Shown here: positions 19,813 to 29,665 of the stretch, piece after piece
How positions within the stretch are numbered: position 1 is the stretch's first letter
Layout of the letters: every line of letters begins with the position of its first letter
Origin: Prochlorococcus sp. AG-409-J16
Lineage (GTDB): Bacteria > Cyanobacteriota > Cyanobacteriia > PCC-6307 > Cyanobiaceae
Direction: 5' to 3'
Length of the DNA: 64,000 nt
NCBI GenBank assembly: GCA_003215655.1
Contig: QCKB01000002.1
Location: forward strand, 161,919-225,918
Notes under the pieces: model-generated
The model's input: the letters and a program-made list of their open reading frames with translations, nothing else
Database searches by the model: none
Told to the model about the DNA's origin: nothing
Position numbers and translations under genes: made by a program

Positions 19813-20979
19813 ATGTACATTCCAATTGTCTTCACGTTTGCTAATTCTTCACCAAGCTTGGTCTCTTCTGGACTCGATTTGGAGAGAAGCTTCAGTCAAA
19901 TGATGCAAGGAGTGGGCTTTTCTCCTTCATTGGCCCATTTGCTTTGGCTGCCTTTACCAATGCTTCTTGTACTTGCGGCAGCTGTAGTTGGTGTTTTAGT
20001 CACAGTTTGGCTGGAGAGAAAAATATCTGCAGCAGCTCAGCAGAGAATTGGTCCTGAATATGCAGGAGCATTAGGTGTTCTTCAGCCTATGGCAGATGGC
20101 TTGAAGTTGCTTGTTAAAGAAGATGTGATTCCTGCAAAAGCTGATGGACTTTTATTTACTCTTGGACCAGTACTTGTCCTGGTTCCAGTAATACTTTCTT
20201 GGTTGATAGTACCTTTCGGTCAAAATCTTTTGATTAGTAATGTAGGAGTGGGAATTTTCCTTTGGATATCCTTAAGTAGTATTCAGCCAATTGGCTTATT
20301 GATGAGTGGATATGCTTCTAATAATAAATATTCTCTTCTTGGAGGCTTACGTGCCGCAGCGCAATCAATAAGTTATGAAATCCCTTTAGCATTATCTGTT
20401 TTAGCAGTGGTAATGATGAGTAATTCTTTGAGCACTATTGATATAGTTTCACAGCAAAATGGTGCTGGTTTGTTGAGTTGGAATATCTGGCGACAACCAG
20501 TTGGTTTTGTTATTTTTTGGATTTGCGCGTTGGCTGAATGTGAGAGGTTACCTTTCGATCTTCCTGAGGCTGAGGAGGAATTAGTTGCTGGCTATCAAAC
20601 TGAATATGCAGGCATGAAGTTTGCTTTGTTTTATTTAGGAAGCTATATAAACCTTGTTTTGTCTGCCTTATTGGTATCTGTCCTTTATTTAGGGGGTTGG
20701 GGTTTTCCTTTGCCCCTTGAATGGGCGGCTAGTTGGTTTGGTTTGCCGTTGGACTCTCCATTGCTTCAAGTGATTACAGGGTCTGTAGGTATCGTTATGA
20801 CTGTTCTGAAGGCATACTTACTTGTTTTCCTTGCGATTTTGTTGCGCTGGACCACTCCGCGGGTTCGGATTGATCAGTTACTTGATTTGGGCTGGAAGTT
20901 TTTACTCCCTATTTCTTTAGTTAATTTGCTTGTAACTGCTGCTTTGAAACTCGCTTTCCCAGTGGCATTTGGTGGCTGA
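19813..20979 (+). CDS. ndhA: NAD(P)H-quinone oxidoreductase subunit 1
   Basis: NdhA is the membrane subunit of NDH-1 at the junction with the peripheral arm, lining the quinone channel. It has the loops [42 protein letters not shown] and [38 protein letters not shown], the two most conserved stretches of the family, between eight to nine membrane helices. It is 388 residues long. It begins 10 bases after gltA and leads the run ndhA-ndhI-ndhG-ndhE. Confidence 0.97.
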   Translation: MYIPIVFTFANSSPSLVSSGLDLERSFSQMMQGVGFSPSLAHLLWLPLPMLLVLAAAVVGVLVTVWLERKISAAAQQRIGPEYAGALGVLQPMADGLKLLVKEDVIPAKADGLLFTLGPVLVLVPVILSWLIVPFGQNLLISNVGVGIFLWISLSSIQPIGLLMSGYASNNKYSLLGGLRAAAQSISYEIPLALSVLAVVMMSNSLSTIDIVSQQNGAGLLSWNIWRQPVGFVIFWICALAECERLPFDLPEAEEELVAGYQTEYAGMKFALFYLGSYINLVLSALLVSVLYLGGWGFPLPLEWAASWFGLPLDSPLLQVITGSVGIVMTVLKAYLLVFLAILLRWTTPRVRIDQLLDLGWKFLLPISLVNLLVTAALKLAFPVAFGG

Positions 20980-21092
20980 ATGCCCAGCATGTTTGATAAT
21001 ACTAATCTTGTTGGGTAGATCTACTTATAGCCAGTGAAATGCTTGTAAGATTGGTTTGCTCACGTTAAATCTCTTTTGGGCGAGGATTTCGG

Positions 21093-21746
21093 ATGTTCGG
21101 ATTCTTCAAAAAGGTAGTTGATTATGCCCGTGATGCAACGGATGCTGCTAATTACTTGATTCAAGGGCTTGCTGTTACTTTCGATCATCTTCGTCGTCGT
21201 CCAATTACTGTCCAATATCCCTATGAAAAGTTAATTCCGTCCGAACGTTATAGAGGCAGAATTCATTATGAGTTTGATAAGTGCATTGCTTGTGAGGTAT
21301 GTGTAAGAGTTTGCCCAATCAATTTGCCAGTAGTTGATTGGGTTATGAATAAGGAAACCAAGAAAAAAGAGCTTAGAAATTATTCTATTGATTTTGGGGT
21401 ATGCATCTTTTGTGGAAATTGTGTGGAGTATTGCCCTACTAACTGTCTTTCAATGACAGAGGAATATGAGCTGGCTACTTTTGATAGACATAATCTTAAT
21501 TACGACAATGTTGCCCTTGGTCGACTGCCAACTAGTGTCACTACAGACCCCTCAGTTCTGCCATTGAGAGAGCTTGCTTATTTGCCTAAAGGGGTAATGG
21601 ATCCTCATGATGTCTCTGCTAATCAACCAAGGGCTGGTGAGCTTCCCGCTATGGTTTTAGAGAGACTTAAGAAAGACTCTTCTCTATCTAATGAGCGTAG
21701 TGAGTCGGTTAATGATTCTATAAATCAAGATGAGTCGAAAGGATGA
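21093..21746 (+). CDS. ndhI: NAD(P)H-quinone oxidoreductase subunit I
   Basis: NdhI carries two [4Fe-4S] clusters in the peripheral arm, seen as [16 protein letters not shown] and [16 protein letters not shown]. The N-terminus [36 protein letters not shown] is family-typical. The C-terminal 60 residues are longer than the plastid protein and end in an acidic, Ser/Asn-rich tail of no known role. Its TGA overlaps the ATG of ndhG. A 113-bp gap separates it from ndhA. Confidence 0.97.
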   Translation: MFGFFKKVVDYARDATDAANYLIQGLAVTFDHLRRRPITVQYPYEKLIPSERYRGRIHYEFDKCIACEVCVRVCPINLPVVDWVMNKETKKKELRNYSIDFGVCIFCGNCVEYCPTNCLSMTEEYELATFDRHNLNYDNVALGRLPTSVTTDPSVLPLRELAYLPKGVMDPHDVSANQPRAGELPAMVLERLKKDSSLSNERSESVNDSINQDESKG

Positions 21747-22345
21747 GTATTTCTAATTCCACAGAGTTGATTTGTTTTTTAGTGCTCGCTTTTGTTGTCA
21801 TCTTAGGGAGCTTAGGAGTTGTTTTGTTGGGCAATATTGTTTACTCCGCGTTTTTGCTGGGTGGAGTATTTATGGCGGTAGCAGGGTTATATCTATTGTT
21901 AAATGCGAGCTTTGTTGCTGCTGCTCAAGTTCTTGTTTATGTAGGTGCAGTTAATGTCTTAATTCTCTTCGCAATAATGTTAGTTAATAAGCGTGAAGAT
22001 CTAAAGCCAATTCCTGGACTTCAGCTTCGAAGATTCCTGTCTGCGGGAATATGCTTGGGTTTATTAGTATTAATGTTTCGAGTCGTTTTGATTACTCCTT
22101 GGTCTTTACCTGGACCTGCTGCTATTGGGGAGGGGGCAACCGTAAGGATTGGCGAGCACCTTTTTACAGATTATTTATTGCCTTTTGAATTGGCATCAGT
22201 TCTGCTTCTGATGGCAATGATAGGAGCAATTGTTTTAGCCAGAAGAGATATTCAAACTGTTGATGTTGGTACAGGTAATGAAGTGAATCAGAGCCTTATA
22301 GAGAAAGCAGGTACTCCTTTGCTTGTTGACAAAACCACGACTTAA
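21743..22345 (+). CDS. ndhG: NAD(P)H-quinone oxidoreductase subunit 6
   Basis: A 200-residue membrane subunit of NDH-1 (NuoJ type). It has five hydrophobic segments, including the conserved [21 protein letters not shown] stretch at about residues 72-92, and the last helix [18 protein letters not shown]. The start ATG overlaps the ndhI stop (ATGA), indicating translational coupling. ndhE follows after 8 bases. Confidence 0.95.
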   Translation: MSISNSTELICFLVLAFVVILGSLGVVLLGNIVYSAFLLGGVFMAVAGLYLLLNASFVAAAQVLVYVGAVNVLILFAIMLVNKREDLKPIPGLQLRRFLSAGICLGLLVLMFRVVLITPWSLPGPAAIGEGATVRIGEHLFTDYLLPFELASVLLLMAMIGAIVLARRDIQTVDVGTGNEVNQSLIEKAGTPLLVDKTTT

Positions 22346-22353
22346 TAAGACCT

Positions 22354-22683
22354 ATGCTTGAATCTTTTTCTGGACCTGTACCTCTTCAGGCTTACTTGCT
22401 GTTAGGGGCATCGCTTTTTTGCATAGGTGTATGGGGCCTTATTAATAGTCGTAATGCAGTAAGAGTATTGATGAGTATTGAGTTGATGCTTAATGCTGTA
22501 AATATCAATTTGATGGCTTTTTCATCATTTCTTGATGGTGATTTGATTAGAGGTCAAATCTTTGCTGTTTTTGTTATCACGGTCGCAGCCGCAGAGGCTG
22601 CTGTTGGACTTGCGATATTACTTTCCCTATATAGAAATAGAGTGACTGTTGATATGGAGCGTTTCAATTTATTGAAATGGTAG
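22354..22683 (+). CDS. ndhE: NAD(P)H-quinone oxidoreductase subunit 4L
   Basis: NdhE (NuoK type) is a 109-residue membrane subunit with three helices. It shows the family motifs [28 protein letters not shown], with the intramembrane Glu in [11 protein letters not shown], and [22 protein letters not shown] with the second Glu. It closes the ndhA-I-G-E block; the NAD kinase gene starts 12 bases later. Confidence 0.96.
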   Translation: MLESFSGPVPLQAYLLLGASLFCIGVWGLINSRNAVRVLMSIELMLNAVNINLMAFSSFLDGDLIRGQIFAVFVITVAAAEAAVGLAILLSLYRNRVTVDMERFNLLKW

Positions 22684-22695
22684 GTATCAGATCGC

Positions 22696-23643
22696 ATGCT
22701 CCTTGACCTGGTCTGGGTTTTATATCGTTCTGATAGTGAGTCTGCTTATAAGCAAGCATGTTCTTGCGTGAATGAATTGGAAGAGCTTGGTGCCAAGGTT
22801 GAAGTTTCGATGGCTGGTCAAGAATCCAATCCTTATCAAAGTCTGTTGGCTCGACAAGAGCGAATGCCTGATTTAGCAGTAGTTCTAGGTGGCGATGGCA
22901 CTGTGCTTGGAGCAGCGAGGAATCTTGCTCCTCATGATGTTCCGATTCTAAGTTTCAATGTTGGAGGGACCTTAGGCTTTCTAACTCACGATCGTCGACT
23001 ACTTAGTGATGGCAATTTATGGAAGCAATTGTTGGAAGATCGCTTTTCTATTGATCGGAGAATGATGCTTCAGGCACAGGTTGTTTCTTGTTCGACTTCT
23101 GAAACCTATTCGGAAACATTTGATATAGGAAATCATTCGAATTCACAAAACTTTTCGCATACTGCTTTGAATGATTTTTATATGAGGCCTTATCTGGATG
23201 AAGTATCTCCAACATGCATTCTTGAATTAGAAATTGATGGTGAGGTGGTTGATCAGTATCGAGGGGATGGTTTGATTTTGGCGACCCCTACTGGTTCGAC
23301 TGGTTATGCAATGGCTTCAGGTGGTCCAATCCTTCATCCAGGAATAGAGGCCATTATTGTCAGCGCGATTTGCCCTATGAGTCTTTCTAGTAGGCCAATC
23401 GTTGTGCCTGCAGATTCGAGACTTTTAGTAAGACCATTAGGTGACTCTTCAAGAAGAGTAAAACTTTGGAAGGATGGAGCGAGTGGCGAATTGCTTGCTC
23501 CAGGGGATTACTGCGTTATTGAGAGGGCCCATCATCATTCTCTAATGGTTGTTCTTGAGCAAAGTCCTTCTTATTACTGGACATTGACCCATAAACTTCG
23601 TTGGGCGGGAAGCTTGGAACAAAATCAACTTATCTCTGGTTGA
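22696..23643 (+). CDS. nadK: NAD kinase
   Basis: It phosphorylates NAD to NADP. The catalytic loop is [15 protein letters not shown] (GGDGT at residues 65-69), with [20 protein letters not shown] and the C-terminal [28 protein letters not shown]. The 315-residue length is normal. Cyanobacteria often have two NAD kinases; this copy sits directly after ndhE, which fits a role in pyridine nucleotide supply for NDH-1 and photosynthesis. Its last bases precede the CYTH gene by 5. Confidence 0.95.
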   Translation: MLLDLVWVLYRSDSESAYKQACSCVNELEELGAKVEVSMAGQESNPYQSLLARQERMPDLAVVLGGDGTVLGAARNLAPHDVPILSFNVGGTLGFLTHDRRLLSDGNLWKQLLEDRFSIDRRMMLQAQVVSCSTSETYSETFDIGNHSNSQNFSHTALNDFYMRPYLDEVSPTCILELEIDGEVVDQYRGDGLILATPTGSTGYAMASGGPILHPGIEAIIVSAICPMSLSSRPIVVPADSRLLVRPLGDSSRRVKLWKDGASGELLAPGDYCVIERAHHHSLMVVLEQSPSYYWTLTHKLRWAGSLEQNQLISG

Positions 23644-23648
23644 ACTTT

Positions 23649-24152
23649 ATGGGATTAGAAATTGAAAGACGCTTTCTTGTTACAGGTAATGCATGGAGGG
23701 CTTTTGCAGCATCTTCAAAGGTGTTGCGCCAGGGCTATTTGGCTACTTCTAAAAAAGGATTTACTGTAAGAGTAAGGATTTTGTCAGATATTAAAGCTTG
23801 GTTGACACTTAAGACCCCTTCTAAAGGTATCGCTGTTCATGAGTTCGAATATATGATTCCTTTAATGGATGCTCAGAATATTTGGAATTTGACTTCTCAT
23901 CGTGTTTATAAAAAGCGTTATAAATTGTCTTTAAGAGGAGGAGATTGGATAGTTGATTGTTTTGAAGAAAAAAATGCACCTCTTGTGTTGGCTGAGGTAG
24001 AGCTTTCTTCGATTAATGATCCTCTTGAAATCCCTGCCTGGTGCTGGCATGAGGTAACAGGTCAGTCTCAATGGAGTAATGCTTCCTTAGCGCAAATGCC
24101 TATTGCTGAGTGGACTACTGAAAAGAAAAAAGTTTTCAAAGTTCTTTCTTAA
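23649..24152 (+). CDS. CYTH-domain protein (triphosphatase family)
   Basis: The 167-residue chain starts MGLEIERRFLVTGNAW, the CYTH Glu signature, followed by RQGYLATSKKGFTVRVRI, AWLTLKTPSKGIAVHEFEYMIP, KKRYKLSLRGGDWIVDCFEEKNAPLVLAEVEL: alternating charged strands of a triphosphate tunnel. Bacterial members often hydrolyse inorganic triphosphate or handle phosphorylated nucleotides; the substrate here is not known. ATG 23649 is chosen because the ORF extension back to 23601 lies in nadK and adds no family sequence. Confidence 0.88.
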   Translation: MGLEIERRFLVTGNAWRAFAASSKVLRQGYLATSKKGFTVRVRILSDIKAWLTLKTPSKGIAVHEFEYMIPLMDAQNIWNLTSHRVYKKRYKLSLRGGDWIVDCFEEKNAPLVLAEVELSSINDPLEIPAWCWHEVTGQSQWSNASLAQMPIAEWTTEKKKVFKVLS

Positions 24153-24245
24153 GAAGGCAGAGGAAGGAACTTGATAGTTTAGATTCTCTTAAGATTCTCT
24201 ATTCAGGCCAAGGCTAATTCTTAGTTGAGGCTTCAAGGGGGGGGT

Positions 24246-24431
24246 ATGTTTGGTTTGTACGACAACGATGGCATCCTTCGCTTCACCGGTATAGACCGTG
24301 AGGCTTGCTTGGCCTATGCGGACCTTTTTGAAATCCCGCGCTCTGGATGCTCGTTATTGGATTTGCCAGATCCGGAGTTTGATGGAGTTACTCGTCGGAC
24401 GACGGTGCGTCGGGGAGGGAACAGCAATTGA
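24246..24431 (+). CDS. Small protein of unknown function
   Basis: A 61-residue protein starting MFGLYDNDGILRFTGIDREA, with one probable globular unit (YADLFEIPRSGCSLLDLPDP) and a basic tail VTRRTTVRRGGNSN. I believe such proteins recur in marine picocyanobacteria, but I cannot name a function. The start follows a run of eight G residues (24237-24244) that could serve as a Shine-Dalgarno-like site. The last 44 bases overlap the convergent small LuxR gene. Confidence 0.75.
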   Translation: MFGLYDNDGILRFTGIDREACLAYADLFEIPRSGCSLLDLPDPEFDGVTRRTTVRRGGNSN

Positions 24432-24666
24432 AGCCATCCCTGCAAATTTTTCCATGATCCATGGCCCAATTAAGAAGGGCGACACGGTTTTTTGAGCCAG
24501 TTTTTGTGAACATATTGCTTACATGATTATCCACAGTTCGCTTGCTGATGGTTAATCGAACAGCAATTTCTTGATTTGTAAGTCCACTTGCAACAAGGTC
24601 AATGATTTCCATCTCCCTTGCAGAAAGGGACATATTGGCTGAATTTGATAATTCTCCTAGGCCCAT
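24388..24666 (-). CDS. Small LuxR-type DNA-binding regulator without receiver domain
   Basis: This 92-residue protein is almost only a LuxR/GerE helix-turn-helix: LSAREMEIIDLVASGLTNQEIAVRLTISKRTVDNHVSNMFTKTG at about residues 14-57, then SKNRVALLNWAMDHG. No receiver domain precedes it, so it cannot be phosphorylated in the usual way and may respond by binding a partner or act constitutively. It resembles the HTH of the regulator at 10183-10917. Its 3' end overlaps the opposing small gene, so the two mRNAs would be complementary there. Confidence 0.88.
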   Translation of the reverse strand: MGLGELSNSANMSLSAREMEIIDLVASGLTNQEIAVRLTISKRTVDNHVSNMFTKTGSKNRVALLNWAMDHGKICRDGFNCCSLPDAPSSDE

Positions 24667-24753
24667 GCCCTCCTTAATAAGCCTGCATAGTTATATTACG
24701 CAGATTTTGGGTTCCTCGATCACTCATAGTAAGTAGGTAACGAGTAAAAGATT

Positions 24754-25647
24754 TTGAGCTCAGTGCTTCAGCGCTCCCTGGAGGCAGGTGCGGTCACTAT
24801 TACAGCTGAAATTATGCCGCCAAGAGGGGCAGATCCTTCCAATGCAATAGCAAAAGCACAAATGTTACGAGAATATGTTCATTCGATCAATGTCACAGAT
24901 GGCAGTCGTGCAGTTATGAAGATGAGCAGTCTTGCTCTTTGCAAATTGCTTTTAGATATTGGACTTGAGCCTGTATTGCAAATGGCTTGTAGAGATCGCA
25001 ATCGAATTGGGATTCAGTCTGATCTTTTAGGGGCACATGCTCTAGGTATTCGAAATATTCTTTGCCTTACAGGAGATCCGGTAAGGGCGGGTGACCAGCC
25101 TGATGCAAGACCAGTTAATGAATACGAATCTGTGAGATTGCTTAAGCAGGTGGCTTCGTTTAACCGGGGAGAAGACCCCGTATCAGGTTTGTTACAAGAT
25201 GGTGGTACTGGTTTTTTTCCTGGTGCAGCAGCAGATCCAAATTCCAAAAGTTTTTCTGGTCTTATTAAACGTTTAGAGAAAAAGAAGGAAGCGGGGGTGA
25301 GATTTTTGCAAACTCAAATGGTTATGGATCCAGTGGTTTTAGAAAAATTTTGTAATCAGGTTGCAGAACCACTTGAGATGCCTGTTCTGGCAGGTGTTTT
25401 CCTCTTGAAGTCAGCTCGTAATGCTTGCTTTATTAACAAGGTTGTGCCTGGAGCCTGCATCCCAGACTCAATAGTGGAAAGGTTGAGCAATGCAGGTGAT
25501 CCTCTAGCCGAGGGTGTAGCTATTGCGGCTGAGCAAGTTAAATCATTTCTTGATATATCCCAAGGAGTTCATTTAATGGCGATTAAGTCTGAACAACTTA
25601 TCCCTGAAATACTCGAACAAGCTGAAGTTAGCTTGCAGCAGCTGTGA
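24754..25647 (+). CDS. metF: Methylenetetrahydrofolate reductase
   Basis: It reduces 5,10-methylene-THF to 5-methyl-THF for methionine synthesis. The FAD-barrel motifs are ITAEIMPPRGADPSNAI, HSINVTDGSRAVMKMSS, QMACRDRNRIGIQSDLLGAHALGIRNILCLTGDP and FLQTQMVMDPVVLEKF. At 297 residues it has no C-terminal regulatory domain, like other bacterial MetF. The start is TTG 24754 or GTG 24763; no ATG is near. Its last 20 bases overlap the opposing nucleotidyltransferase gene. Confidence 0.92.
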   Translation: MSSVLQRSLEAGAVTITAEIMPPRGADPSNAIAKAQMLREYVHSINVTDGSRAVMKMSSLALCKLLLDIGLEPVLQMACRDRNRIGIQSDLLGAHALGIRNILCLTGDPVRAGDQPDARPVNEYESVRLLKQVASFNRGEDPVSGLLQDGGTGFFPGAAADPNSKSFSGLIKRLEKKKEAGVRFLQTQMVMDPVVLEKFCNQVAEPLEMPVLAGVFLLKSARNACFINKVVPGACIPDSIVERLSNAGDPLAEGVAIAAEQVKSFLDISQGVHLMAIKSEQLIPEILEQAEVSLQQL

Positions 25648-26806
25648 TGTCTGTTCCTAAAAGTTCGGCCATAGCTTTTTGCTGCGGAGATGGCTCGACT
25701 AGATCTTGTCTTCGAGCATCTGTTATAAGCCAATCCAGAGCTGCTTCTTGAAGATCAAAGTGATTTCCATTTTTGCCTACGCAATATCGTCCGAATACCA
25801 ACTTTTCAACAAGTTGTACTCCTGGGCCAATTCGGGAGTAATCAAAAATTATGGAGTTATCAATTGTTGCTCCTTCGCATATACAGCAGCTAGGACCAAT
25901 CATGGTGGGCCCAATAATCGTCGCCCCATCTTCAATACGGGTCATTCCTCCTACATAAATAGGACCTTTGACGTTGATTTTGTCCCAATTGGCAGCAACG
26001 TTTAAACCGGTATATATGCCAGGTCTAATTTCTTTCCCTGGAATTCCAATTTGGCGTACTTCTCCTAAGAGAACACTTCGGATTGCCTTCCAATAATCAG
26101 GAACCTTCCCAATATCAACCCATTCGAAATCCATAGGTAGAGCAAAAAATGGTGCGCCCATTTCCACAAGCTTTGGGAAAAGATCTGAGCCGATATCAAA
26201 TGGCTTCCCAGAAGGTATGTGGTCAAAAATTTCAGGCTCAAACAGATAGATTCCTGTATTAATTGTGTCGCTAAGAGCTTCTTCTATTGAGGGCTTTTCT
26301 TGAAAGTCCTTTACTCGATCGTTTTTATCTGTAACTACAACCCCATAGCTGCTTACCTGATCTTTTGGTACTTTTTTTGTTATTAAGCTTGCTAGGGCCC
26401 CTTTTTCTCGATGACGTTTTACTGCCTCGGTTAGATCTAGGTCTATAAGTGCATCTCCACAAAGCACTACAAAAGTGTCATCAAAGAATTTTTGGAAGTC
26501 TTGAATTTTCTTGAGTCCTCCTGCGGAACCGAGAGCATCACCAATTAGCTCTCCTTCTTCAATTCGACCTTCGAAGCTATAGGCGATTTCAACACCAAAA
26601 CGTTGGCCATCTCGAAAGTAGTTTTCAATCTCTTCTGCAAGGTGAGAAACATTCACCATTACTTCTTTAAACCCATGCTCCTTCAAGAGTTCCAGCAGAA
26701 ACTCCATCACGGGTTTCTGCAGAATAGGAATCATGGGCTTTGGGATCACGTGTGTGATTGGCTGAACACGTGTTCCTTTCCCGGCAGCCAGGATCATCGC
26801 CTTCAT
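25628..26806 (-). CDS. Sugar-phosphate nucleotidyltransferase with left-handed beta-helix
   Basis: The N-terminal domain has the NDP-sugar synthase signature MKAMILAAGKGTRVQPITHVIPKPMIPI, then VVLCGDALIDLDL and NTGIYLFEPEIFDHIP. The C-terminal part (from about residue 255) is a hexapeptide-repeat helix (GPIYVGGMTRIEDGATIIGPTMIGPSC). It makes an activated sugar from NTP and sugar-1-phosphate; glucose or mannose are the likely sugars, but the sequence alone does not decide. ATG 26806 puts MKAMILAAG at the N-terminus; ATG 26824 would add six residues. It could supply the glycosyltransferase block at 54-64 kb, but it is not linked to it. Confidence 0.88.
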   Translation of the reverse strand: MKAMILAAGKGTRVQPITHVIPKPMIPILQKPVMEFLLELLKEHGFKEVMVNVSHLAEEIENYFRDGQRFGVEIAYSFEGRIEEGELIGDALGSAGGLKKIQDFQKFFDDTFVVLCGDALIDLDLTEAVKRHREKGALASLITKKVPKDQVSSYGVVVTDKNDRVKDFQEKPSIEEALSDTINTGIYLFEPEIFDHIPSGKPFDIGSDLFPKLVEMGAPFFALPMDFEWVDIGKVPDYWKAIRSVLLGEVRQIGIPGKEIRPGIYTGLNVAANWDKINVKGPIYVGGMTRIEDGATIIGPTMIGPSCCICEGATIDNSIIFDYSRIGPGVQLVEKLVFGRYCVGKNGNHFDLQEAALDWLITDARRQDLVEPSPQQKAMAELLGTDITAAAS

Positions 26807-26862
26807 AGGCGTTGTAGGCCTCATTTAACCTAAACAACATAGACGCCCTTTTGTTCCTGCTT

Positions 26863-27753
26863 CTATGCCACGGCCGGCGTAGCAGCTGGCACGTTCAAAC
26901 TTTGTATTGGTAGTTGGGTAATCGTTCCTGGTGCGAGGATCCGTTTTAACAGCAAGGGTGCATATAAGGCACCTTCTTGTTGGAGCTCTATTTTCCCTTG
27001 CGAAGACAGAAAAAGTAGGGCCCAGAAAACTCCCACTCGATCAGTATCAAGATCTTCAGGAGCAGTTGCTTTCCATTTTTCAACTAATAAGTCGAAATTT
27101 ATCCAGTACATGGCTTGCTCCCAATTGCTTAAGAAAATTGCTAGAGCAGCGGTTGTTTCAGGAAGCTTCTCACGATGTGCGAGTTCGCTGACTTGGGCTA
27201 TTGCTTCTCGATTGCTAAAACGTTTTTTCCTTTGATTTTTGCGATTTAGGTACTCATCTGATTCCAATTGCTCAGCAATTGACTCCAGTTGTTCAATAAG
27301 TTCTCCAAGAGTTACTGGCCTACGCAAAGGTGGGGGAGCTACTGGACGCCTGAGCAAATGTCGTTCTGGTCGAGTAGGTAATTGAAAACTGGGATCTAGC
27401 CAACCTTGATCTCCAAATTCATTATCAAACTCCTCTTCAATTGGTTGTTCTGGGGGGAACGTTTGGCTTTCGAGAACTTCTGCTTTTAGGCCTAATAAGA
27501 CTGATGCTGCTAGAAAAGCTTCGCTACTTTCTGAAAGATCTTGCTCGTAGCTACCTCCTTGTCTACCTTTCTTGATTGCAATGAGCTTTGGGCATTCAAT
27601 TCTTTGCCGTAATTGATCAAGAAAACCATCTATAACGGCAATTACATCAACATCCCATGGATCTAAATCTCCACGCAAGGCAGCATCTTGTAATAAGCGA
27701 ATAGCCAGACGAGCGCCTGATTCGTTACCTATCGAGCGTCCATCTGCATGCAA
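26863..27753 (-). CDS. scpA: Segregation and condensation protein A
   Basis: ScpA is the kleisin that bridges SMC heads in chromosome segregation. The N-terminus has GARLAIRLLQDAALRGDLDPWDVDVIAVIDGFLDQL, the SMC-binding helices, and AFLAASVLLGLKAEVL. A less conserved acidic/proline middle is followed by a winged-helix C-terminus (VGVFWALLFLSSQGKIELQQEGALYAPLLLKRI). The length of 296 is usual. scpB is not adjacent. Confidence 0.88.
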   Translation of the reverse strand: MHADGRSIGNESGARLAIRLLQDAALRGDLDPWDVDVIAVIDGFLDQLRQRIECPKLIAIKKGRQGGSYEQDLSESSEAFLAASVLLGLKAEVLESQTFPPEQPIEEEFDNEFGDQGWLDPSFQLPTRPERHLLRRPVAPPPLRRPVTLGELIEQLESIAEQLESDEYLNRKNQRKKRFSNREAIAQVSELAHREKLPETTAALAIFLSNWEQAMYWINFDLLVEKWKATAPEDLDTDRVGVFWALLFLSSQGKIELQQEGALYAPLLLKRILAPGTITQLPIQSLNVPAATPAVA

Positions 27754-27892
27754 AATTCATCAGTCATTTTGTGAAATTTATCGACTTTGGATGTCTTTTG
27801 CCAGGCCTTTAGTTACTCCTTGTAAGGCTGTTTTTGATTCAAGACGAAAGGTCTTTAGAAGTCACTTTTGATCTGAATCGAGTGACTCAAAT

Positions 27893-29572
27893 TTAATTAG
27901 ATGGTTCTATTGAGGCTGGAATGAAAGGAGCTATTAGCCTTGTCTCTGTGATATTTGTTGTCTGTATCACAGAGTTTTTAATAGGTTTGTTTAGACGTTC
28001 CACAGAAGCAAGATTGCGTTTTACTAGGGCTTCGATTGAGGCTGTATAACTATCGGTCATTAATCTTGGGTATAAACCGATACCTATAATTGGCACAAGT
28101 AAGCAGCTGATGATGTAGATCTCTCTAGGCTCTGCATCGATTAGCTTCGTTTCAGAGACAAGCTTTGCGTTCTCTTTCCCAAAAAAGATTTCCCTTAACA
28201 TTGAAAGGAGATAAATCGGAGTAAGTATTACGCCTACTGCTGCTAGCCCTGCAATTACGATCCTGAAGGTAAGGGTATAAGCCTCATCGGTAACTAATCC
28301 AGTAAATACCATTAACTCAGATACAAAGCCACTCATACCAGGTAGAGCAAGAGAGGCAAGGCAACAAACTGTCCAAAGCGCAAACATGATCCTCATTCTT
28401 TGCCCAACTCCGCCCATTTCTTCCAGTTGGAGAGTATGAGTGCGGTCATACGTTGCTCCAACAAGAAAAAATAGACTTGCTCCTATCAGGCCATGGCTGA
28501 TCATTTGAAGCATTGCACCACTAGTTCCTAATGAACTAAAACTGCCTATTCCGATCAGAACAAAGCCCATATGACTTATAGAGCTATAGGCAATTTTTCT
28601 TTTTAGGTTTCTTTGCGCGAAAGAAGTTAATGCTGCATAGATGATATTTACTACCCCAAGAATTATCAGGAGTGGTGCAAATTGGGCATGTGCTTCAGGA
28701 AGTAGTTGAGCGTTAAAACGCAGTAGAGCATAACCGCCCATCTTTAGAAGTATTCCTGCTAAAAGCATGTGAACTGGAGCAGTTGCTTCTCCATGTGCAT
28801 CAGGGAGCCAAGTATGGAGAGGAACTATTGGAAGCTTGACCCCAAATGCGATTAATAGACCTGCATAACACAAAAGTTGAAAGCTAGTTCCAAAGCCTTT
28901 TTCCGCTATGTTGATATATTCAAAATTCGGGGCACCTCCACCGAAAAATCCCATTGCAAGTGCTGCAAGCAGAATAAATAGTGAGCTTCCAGCTGTATAA
29001 ATAATGAATTTTGTTGCGGCGTATTGTCGTTTTTTCCCTCCCCAAATTGCTAGTAGCAGATATACAGGTAGTAGTTCAAGTTCCCAAGCAAGAAAAAATA
29101 ACAGCATGTCTTGAACAGCGAAGACAGCTATTTGGCCGCCATCCATTGCAAGAATTAGAAAGAAAAAAAGCTTTGGCTTGAAGGTGACGGGCCAGGCTGC
29201 AAGAACTGCTAATGCTGTAATAAAGCTGGTGAGTAAAATCAGGGGCATAGATAGCCCATCAGCCCCTACTGCCCATTTCAGGCCTAAATCTGGTACCCAA
29301 TCTGCTCTTTCTGAAAGCTGGAGACCATTGATGCTTGGGTCATACCCTTTTAAGTAGGCACCAACAGTAATTAAAAAAGTGATCAGCGCTATAACAAGCG
29401 CATACCACCTAACTTGTTTCCCTTCACCTTCATCTGGAATGAAAGGAACAAGAAAAGCTGCAAAGAGTGGGAAGAGGATAGATAGGCTTAGCCATGGGAA
29501 ATCAGCGCTAACTTCTCTGGCTCCTACTAGTTCAATACTCTCTAATGGAGCACTTAGCGCAAACTCCAGCAC
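27893..29572 (-). CDS. ndhD: NAD(P)H-quinone oxidoreductase subunit 4 (proton-pumping)
   Basis: NdhD is an antiporter-like membrane subunit of NDH-1. It shows [40 protein letters not shown] with the key Glu, [40 protein letters not shown] and the Lys in [21 protein letters not shown]. Length is 559 residues. It is the D1-type by its pairing with ndhF downstream in the locus (ndhF is upstream in transcription, 93 bases away), which supports the respiratory/cyclic form rather than the CO2-uptake form. Confidence 0.96.
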   Translation of the reverse strand: MLEFALSAPLESIELVGAREVSADFPWLSLSILFPLFAAFLVPFIPDEGEGKQVRWYALVIALITFLITVGAYLKGYDPSINGLQLSERADWVPDLGLKWAVGADGLSMPLILLTSFITALAVLAAWPVTFKPKLFFFLILAMDGGQIAVFAVQDMLLFFLAWELELLPVYLLLAIWGGKKRQYAATKFIIYTAGSSLFILLAALAMGFFGGGAPNFEYINIAEKGFGTSFQLLCYAGLLIAFGVKLPIVPLHTWLPDAHGEATAPVHMLLAGILLKMGGYALLRFNAQLLPEAHAQFAPLLIILGVVNIIYAALTSFAQRNLKRKIAYSSISHMGFVLIGIGSFSSLGTSGAMLQMISHGLIGASLFFLVGATYDRTHTLQLEEMGGVGQRMRIMFALWTVCCLASLALPGMSGFVSELMVFTGLVTDEAYTLTFRIVIAGLAAVGVILTPIYLLSMLREIFFGKENAKLVSETKLIDAEPREIYIISCLLVPIIGIGLYPRLMTDSYTASIEALVKRNLASVERLNKPIKNSVIQTTNITETRLIAPFIPASIEPSN

Positions 29573-29665
29573 GGATAAGCCTTCTCAGCAATGTTTGGAG
29601 TGTAGAAATACTAGAGCGTTCCGCATCCACTAAATAGGCGATGACACACAGAAATATTTTTTTTT

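Noticed and set aside
24298..24495. A 65-codon plus-strand frame overlapping the small LuxR gene
   Set aside because: It is out of frame with the MFGLYD protein and antisense to a well-supported HTH gene.
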